A stretch of 64,000 nucleotides of DNA, from assembly GCA_020055645.1 (NCBI GenBank), contig CM034547.1, positions 3,410,001 to 3,474,000 on the forward strand. The letters run 5' to 3'. The stretch comes from Tomocerus qinae. Lineage: Eukaryota; Arthropoda; Collembola; Entomobryomorpha; Tomoceridae. Below are positions 57,563 to 64,000 of the stretch, one piece after another. A program made the position numbers and the translations under genes. How positions within the stretch are numbered: position 1 is the first letter of the stretch; the number at the start of each line of letters is the position of its first letter. The notes beneath the pieces were generated by a model. The model was not told the DNA's origin, did no database searches, and saw only the letters and a program-made list of their open reading frames with translations.

Positions 57563-60070
57563 ATGAAATTAGTTTGTGGCGTATTTTTTGTGATTTTTGT
57601 GGCTGCTACGGCCGAACAGCGTAAGAATTATGACAGTTATATAAATATTAATACCTACTTAAGTAATGTACAGCGTACAGCTATACTTTCATTTCTTTGA
57701 AAAAGGATTATCATTATTTCCGAAATGATCGTTTGAATGTTGGTAGTTTGGTAGATTTGTAGTTTTGTTAGCTAGTTTTAAGATTTCCGAGAATAATTTG
57801 TAATAATTGGTCGTTAATTGTTACAATGTTAATTGACAGCGATATCAGTGAGCAGAAGCAGCTTCAATAAGACATATCAACCTGGTGACCTTATCTTCCA
57901 GGATGAGTTCAACTATTTCAACACGGATATCTGGCATCATGAAATTAACATGAATGGAGGCTACGTAAGTCTATCTTCGACAACCCGTTCATCATCTTAG
58001 ACTTATGTATTTATATTAATTTACTACAGAATAATGAATTTCAAGTCTACGACGATTACGGCAACAACGCTTACATAAAAGACGGGCTTTTGTGGATCCG
58101 ACCCAGTTTATCTTTGGACACTATCTTTGGTGGAAACTACGAACAACTCTACAATGGATACTTGAGCCTCGAAGGGTAGGCGGAAAACATCTCTACTATA
58201 TTATAATCTATGACTTTCAACTCACTTTTATGGTTTTAAACTAAAGAAGGCCCCCAAATTAAAAGAAATGTAAAATTTTTACAGGTGCACGGACGCCCCT
58301 GGAAGTTCTTCTTGTCAAAGACAGGCCAGTTATCCTTACATTCATCCTCCGACTGTGTCAGCCCGTCTTAGAACTCAAGGCTCCTTCTCCTTTACTTACG
58401 GCAAAGTCGAAATCAGGGCGAAAATGCCATCTGGGGACTGGATGTGGCCAGGTGAATATTTATTCTATAATATAATTATTATCACAATCTTGGATAAAGT
58501 CTTGTAAGGAGATTCTTAAAATGTATGTCCACTTCCACTAAAATATTACATAAAAGAATGAACTCCACTCTGGCTGGGTTAGCCAATTTTTCCTAATATG
58601 CAGTTATATGCACTCGCACTGAAACTTTCACATCATTATAATACTTTTAATCTAATAATTGTAATTTGTAGTAGAGCTGGAACATCATTTTCCTTCAAGA
58701 TTCATTTTCGTAGGTTTACTCACTCTTTTCAATAATAGCAGTACTGGGAGTCCCTAGTTAATCTATAACTCGCAAATAGTAGACTTGGACCCTTGGCCTA
58801 GCCACTAGTAGACCTAAAATACAAACACGAAATTTACGTTTTATTAAAATTATACTTCGTCGACACAATTTATCCATTTACTTCATTTTAGCACACGAAA
58901 AAGCGTAATGGGGAAATTTATTCAATGAATTCTTGCCTGAAATACAATTGAATCACTTGAAATAATTCTTCTAAATTCAATTTTTTACTTTGTCTCCTGG
59001 AATCAATTTTTTCTTCTCAGAAATGAATTGAACGTATATCAATTTTTAATTTGAAATCTTACCTATTTTCTAAGTAATATATATAATAATAGTTGCATTG
59101 AACTTCTACGCCAATAAGCATTTCACATAAAAACTATCTGTCGTTTATTTAAAAGCTGTATGGATGATGCCTGAAGAATCAAGATATGGAGATTGGCCAA
59201 GGTCTGGAGAAATTGACATTGTGGAAGTTCGGGGGAATCGTTACTTGCAGGCCCCTTGGGGTACACAAATCGGGAGTGAGCAAGTAGCATCCACACTACA
59301 TTTCGGCCCATCACAAGAACTCAATGGATTTATGCAAACCCACGGAACGAAAAACACGGCCCCTGGAAATGGACTGGATCGTGACTTTCATTTGTATCAA
59401 CTGGAGTGGAATCCCGGTGACTGAATTATTTAAATACTGCAAAACATAAACTGAAATGTTGAAGATATAATAGCTAACTTTTTACTGTACTTAATTGTAT
59501 TTCACAGACCTCATTAGGTTTTCAATTGACAACGAAGAAATAAAATTGATTCGGCCATCCAATTTTGGATTCTTTGAGCTTGGAGGATTCCCCAGCAATA
59601 TTCCTAATCCGTGGACCAATTCAAATAATTTCAAAATGGCACCTTTTGACCAAAACGTGAGTTAACCATCTCACATTTAAATAAATAAACATTAAACTTA
59701 CAGATACAGATAATACAGGGAAAATTATAAATATTTTTGAAAAATGTAAACGGTGAGGGTAAAAATTGTTTGCATTTATAGTTTCACTTTATCATTAATG
59801 TTGCTGTTGGGGGCGACTACTTCCCGGACGGCACCAGCCCACCGAAACCTTGGGGCACACAAACGGTAAGGGATTAAGACTTTTGGAGTAGTTTTGATTT
59901 ATTAATTTTTAAAGTATTATAAACTAATCTTTTACGAGTTAAATTGTATTTGCTTTTTTCCGGTGTAGTCTTTCTTGGATTTCCTAAATGCTCAAAATGG
60001 ATGGATTCCAACTTGGCAAAGTGAGGATGCTGCTCTAGCGATCGATTATATCCGAGTCTATGCTATTTAA
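57563..60070 (+). CDS. Secreted GH16 beta-1,3-glucanase / LGBP-like protein
   Basis: Eight exons (57563-57620, 57840-57964, 58030-58175, 58285-58451, 59156-59416, 59508-59656, 59782-59865, 59969-60070), GT-AG with closing phases, give 363 residues. A signal peptide (MKLVCGVFFVIFVAATA) precedes the GH16 domain: LIFQDEFNYFNTDIWHHEI, YGKVEIRAKMPSGDWMWPAV, then the catalytic site SGEIDIVEVRGN, later FHFIINVAVGGDYFPDG and DYIRVYAI at the end. The nucleophile and acid/base Glu of E-x-D-x-x-E are present (Glu184, Asp186, Glu189), so it should cleave beta-1,3-glucan; insect recognition proteins of this family have often lost them. The W-P-A-V-W-M-M-P and GEIDIVE-x-RGN stretches match invertebrate laminarinase/LGBP proteins. 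Digestion of algal or fungal glucan, or immune recognition, are both possible. Confidence 0.95.
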
Positions 60071-60073
60071 TTA

Positions 60074-60083
60074 AATAAATAAA
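60074..60083 (+). terminator. Candidate poly(A) signals of the glucanase gene
   Basis: Two overlapping AATAAA hexamers (60074-60079 and 60078-60083) begin only four bases after the stop codon. A third is at 60202-60207. If the first are used, the 3' UTR is very short. Confidence 0.5.
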
Positions 60084-60559
60084 ACTTTAAATGCAAATGT
60101 AAAAACGCTTATAATTTTCATTTTCAAAATCTGGTTTAGGATCTTTTCGATGGATATGTAGCATTGTTCTATAAAAGTTTCAAAAAAATATGTGGTAATT
60201 AAATAAAAAAAACAATTTTCAAAAATGGGGCTTTATTATACAATCGCCTTCCTAATTTTAAGATTCTACATATAAAGGATTCATGGAACGTTTTTTAAGG
60301 CAGTTACTTTTAATTTCAAATGTTATTTACTGTGGAACGTCTTCAAAATACAGAAATACTTGACTTACGTTTGTCTTTTTATTTAAAGTAAATAAGTTAT
60401 AAAAGAACACGAAGAAGGGTAAACTTGAAAATCCAGATAATCTGTTTAGAGATATTATCTATTTTACTAATTGTATGGTCATTCAAAAAAGAAAGTGAAT
60501 ATTTTCATCATTAATCTGAAGAGTTGTAGCTGCAAATATTACTGGGTACAAGGACGTAT

Positions 60560-60700
60560 TTAGGGGGGGTGCTTAAGCACCCCCTAAATTTTCCAAAAAC
60601 ACACTAGATAATTCTCAAAAATTGATGAAAAGTAGTTTTATACATAAGAAAAATCTGCTTGTATGTTTAAGCACCCCCTTAATTTGATTTCTACATACGC
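60560..60700. repeat. Repeat with a 20-bp C/G palindrome
   Basis: A perfect palindrome, GGGGGTGCTTAAGCACCCCC, stands at 60565-60584. About 85 bp later TTTAAGCACCCCCTTAATTT repeats half of it, followed by TACATACGCCCTTG, which complements the CAAGGACGTATTTAG before the palindrome. This is probably a short inverted-repeat element. Confidence 0.5.
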
Positions 60701-61650
60701 CCTTGACTGGGTATGCCCAAAAATATTGAAGTTGAAAAGTCTTGAAGTGCATGTATATTAGGGTAAGGTTAAGATACTTATGGGCTAGAACCTCATACTT
60801 ACTAGATATTCGATATTATTTCTAATTCCATGGCTAGAACTAATTTTATTCTTAAGGGTCTAAACTTTTAATGACGTGTGCAGTACTTATGGTTATAAAT
60901 TGTATACAGGAAAGAGGTATGGAGTTGTGCAAAACTTTGGGTCTATTTATTATGGTAATTTGGAACGTGTGAACATGAGTTTATCTGGAAGCAATCATTA
61001 GTGCTATTGAAGGAATTGCACCTTGTAATCCTTATAGTTCATTGTTTACAAATGTTTACACAGCACAGGTAAGTATAATAGCTGGGGTCGCCGGTCGGTG
61101 GTCGTTGGCATAGGCTGGTCCTCTTTCTGAGTGTGAACCTCCATACTTGCTAAATGAAGATTAAGAGATTAGTAATTAGTAAGAGCAGTAGATTACAGTT
61201 AGTTAATGCACGCACGCTTGGTAATTTATTTATCTATCTACACAGCAGATAGCGTACAGTAAGAGTAATAATAAGAAGATATGACGAGTAATAACAGTTA
61301 GGACCCCTCTCAAGATTATTTTAGCATTAGCGAGACTGCAGTTACGTAGAAGCTTGGCTCGAGCGGATGTTTGGGAAAAGGAATTTTAGTTTTTTAATAA
61401 TTTATTGGATCCACAGCCAAATATGTACTCAAAGCTATGACCATGACCTAAGACTCCACGTATCCCTTTTGCTTATTGATGGAGCCCTATAACTTAGGAG
61501 GTCATAGATTGGAGCACATCGTCGATTTGGCCGTGGAGATCTAAATCGTCCAATTTAGATCCACAAATGAAAAAGCTGAAATTGCATTTCCAAATCCTCC
61601 GCATGGGCCAACCTCATAGACACAGACACAACTGACTAAAGCCAATCTCC

Positions 61651-62152
61651 CATAGGAAATATGAAGTTCTATTGCACACGTTTCTATGAGTATTTTCGTA
61701 CAGGTGTACTAAAATACTAGAGAATTCGAGTATAAACAAACATTTGGAAAAATGTCAACTTGTATTTTAGAACAAGTTCTAAAATACTAGTAACTATAGG
61801 AATAAAAGAACTAGTTCTAATCAACTAGTTTTCACTCGTATTTTAGTACATTACGAGTTTTATTACTAAACTTTGTATCCCCTGTCTACTAGATTGGTAA
61901 AGTAGCTAGGTGGTAGGCAGTGGGGACTTTGGTGGAAGTTGGCGGGAAATCGGTTCTCGCCCTGGATTTTTTTTCCAAAATTGATGTTCATTTTTTGCCT
62001 TTGTTTCCTAGTGAATTAAAATTAGTTTTTACTTGTATATTAGTACTAGTACTAAAATACGACTCAACGTCCCATAAATACTAGTTCTATTATACTAGTA
62101 AATACGAGTCGTTTAGTACTCGTACTCGGCAGTAAAATTTTTCCCTATGGGC
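61651..62152. repeat. ACTAG-rich block, possible MITE
   Basis: TACTAAAATACGAG and ACTAGTTCTA-type motifs recur in both senses over 500 bp (for example AGTACTAGTACTAAAATACG near 62043). The outer edges carry CCCATAGGAAA (left) and TTTTTCCCTATGGG (right), which are inverted. No ORF was seen. Confidence 0.45.
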
Positions 62153-63334
62153 TTGGGGACCCCTCACTCATATCTACCTCATATTCGGATCCTCAACCTC
62201 ACCCCTCACTTTATTAGAAGATGCAAGCCCCGGATAATTAAGTATTTCTAACATTACTGGGAGACATTTTAATAAATGCTCCGAAGTCTCAGCACGGGGA
62301 GTTTTATAATCTCTCAATTTCCTAGAAATTTGGGGTAAGGCTGACCTTGCGTCCCTAAAATGGTGTGAGCGAGGGAATGGTTTTACATGATATTATTTAA
62401 GGCAGAATTCTGAGCTGCATTGCATATCAAAAATCCAGCGACCACCTTTTGTTCCTGGATAGTCTACAATTCCAAAAATGTAAGTCCCATAAAAATCGAA
62501 CTTATCATTCAAGAGGAATCGACCCAGATAGATGTAAAACATTTTTAACAAGACTTTTGATAGTCTATGTGGTTACTATGCAGGCGTGATGATCAGTGTC
62601 CTTAATAAAGCAATATTATTATAATTTTCACTGAAACTCTAAGTTAAGAAACATTAAGCTAATGCTTACACCCTAAAAGTATTAACTAAACTTGTGGACG
62701 AGGGAGTTTGATTTGTATAAATCATTAAACTAATAGATGCAACTGATTACAGGTATATGATTACTTCTCAAGGAAAGGTATTAACGAATTTTAATTCTTT
62801 GCTGGCAACCTGTAGAACTTTATGGAAGGATGACATTCGTAATTGTAGCGAGTATAGTGTAATGCGTGTATTAATGTCCAATAGGTATGGTGTAATAATC
62901 TGTAGGGAAATGAGATTGATGTAGATAATTAATTCCTAAGTGTACTAAGTATTAGAGGGGATTGAAAGTGTGTGTCATTAAATGATCCTATTATGTCATT
63001 AAGTGAGTGAGTGGATGTGGAGTGTGACATGACAAAGGACAACACTCCAGTTGGCATGTCATTCAGCTGTAGCTACACTACATACAAGTGTCTTCTATCT
63101 CTTTGATTAATTGTCTTCGTCTCACCTCATTTCCAATCTCTTCTTCACGCACATCTCCTCCTCCCACATGTCAAGTGCGTCTCAAGGAATGTTATACATC
63201 CACTCTCCACCTCTCTATCCTGCTCTACAAAGGTAATTAATACATCCTCAGATCGATTACATTACTTATGCTTAATATACTGATACTTAATGTCATTTTT
63301 AAATTCTGATGTAGTGTACCTAATATTTGGTTTG

Positions 63335-63369
63335 TATAAAAGTTCCTATCTCTCTAGGTAGATATCAGT
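63335..63369 (+). promoter_or_regulatory. Orphan TATA/initiator core promoter
   Basis: TATAAA at 63335-63340 starts 32 bp before the A (63367) of TCAGT. This is the same arrangement as in the pro-resilin-like gene. No protein-like frame follows in the remaining 630 bp, so the transcript would be a 5' UTR exon of a gene to the right of the window or non-coding. Confidence 0.45.
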
Positions 63370-64000
63370 AGAGTGAATGAGTGGAGACGACAGATAGGTA
63401 TATACAGCGTGTAGTTGTCGGATTAAAGTTGTAGTTTTGTAGGATAAAGAAGTGACCGTGGGGAGAGTGGCCATAAAGGAGTTGATGAGCCACGATGGCC
63501 ACGAAATAAGAAAATGAGACTCTGATACGGATCACGCAACACACACGTCACTCACTCACTAATCAAACCTACCTGTCTCCTCCTCCCATCTTGCTCATCT
63601 TGGCTTTTGACTTTTCCATCCTCCGCACTCTTTTTATACTACATTTACACTCAACATTTTTGGCATTATCATGTACTAGGCAATTAGGTACTAGGTACGC
63701 AATAATCTGTGTTTATTTAATCTCTCGAGGTCCTTTCAGTAATATCAGAATGCCTATTTACTTACCAGATTAACATTCACTTACCACACCAGTTCCAATA
63801 CAAAGAGACGTAACTTAATTAATAGACTTCTTCCTCTTGAATATAATTTATTTACATGTCGAGATTTGGTGTGAAAGTTCAACATATCCTGCAATCCTTA
63901 ATCATCCCTTAAATGACAATGTTTATTTCCTATCTGGAGCAAGGGTACTGTGATAACCACAAACATTTAACCAATCCAATATTATTATAATACCTAAGTA

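Larger units (their letters stand above)
60208..64000. other. Right end of the window, no coding gene recognised
   Basis: A+T-rich sequence containing the palindrome repeat, the ACTAG-rich block and the orphan promoter listed separately. The one longer frame (63591-63773) has no family features. Confidence 0.45.

Noticed and set aside
1-64000. tRNA and rRNA genes
   Set aside because: I looked for T-arm (GGTTCGA-type) and conserved rRNA stretches on both strands and found none that fit. A covariance-model scan would be needed to exclude them.

Overview
This is a 64-kb window of A+T-rich eukaryotic nuclear DNA, most likely from an arthropod. Genes are split by GT-AG introns, many only 55-80 bp. 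Two genes encode chitin-binding cuticle proteins of the Rebers-Riddiford type. Core promoters carry a TATA box about 30 bp before a TCAGT-like initiator. A short stretch resembles arthropod TTAGG telomere repeats. The secreted GH16 glucanase and the bacterial-type sugar acetyltransferase would fit a soil or aquatic non-insect arthropod such as a springtail or crustacean, but this is inference and the species cannot be named from the sequence.

Six genes could be assembled by hand with reading frames that close across all exons, all on the + strand. They are: the 3' part of an ABCA-type ABC transporter (139-7918, 14 exons, 5' part outside the window); a TSNAXIP1-like coiled-coil protein (9500-13393); a maltose/galactoside O-acetyltransferase-like enzyme (14735-16333); a cuticle protein (33912-35492); a glycine-rich, pro-resilin-like cuticle protein (52250-54372); and a secreted GH16 beta-1,3-glucanase/LGBP-like protein (57563-60070). 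They do not form one pathway. The two cuticle genes share a use (extracellular matrix), and the glucanase is a digestive or immune secreted enzyme.

The rest is mostly non-coding and rich in repeats. The ABCA introns hold two TTAA-flanked foldback MITEs, a telomere-like tract and a long TAATCC/GGATTA array. From 16.4 to 21.6 kb there are dispersed repeats, a terminal-inverted-repeat element that has split a 21-bp minisatellite, and a 967-bp inverted-repeat element with another palindromic element nested in it. At 21769-26650 lies a young LTR retrotransposon on the - strand. Its 464-bp LTRs differ at one position, and it has a 435-aa Gag with a zinc knuckle but no pol. From 28.2 to 30.6 kb six unrelated tandem-repeat families stand almost side by side. 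The stretches 30.6-33.8, 38.3-40.9, 46-52 and 60.1-64 kb show no recognisable protein gene, although a good orphan core promoter sits at 63335-63369.

The points most worth following up are the ABCA transporter whose second ATPase site has lost nearly every catalytic motif while the frame stays intact, the gag-only LTR element, and the bacterial-type acetyltransferase embedded as an intron-bearing gene. I found no CRISPR array, operon, tRNA or rRNA gene.
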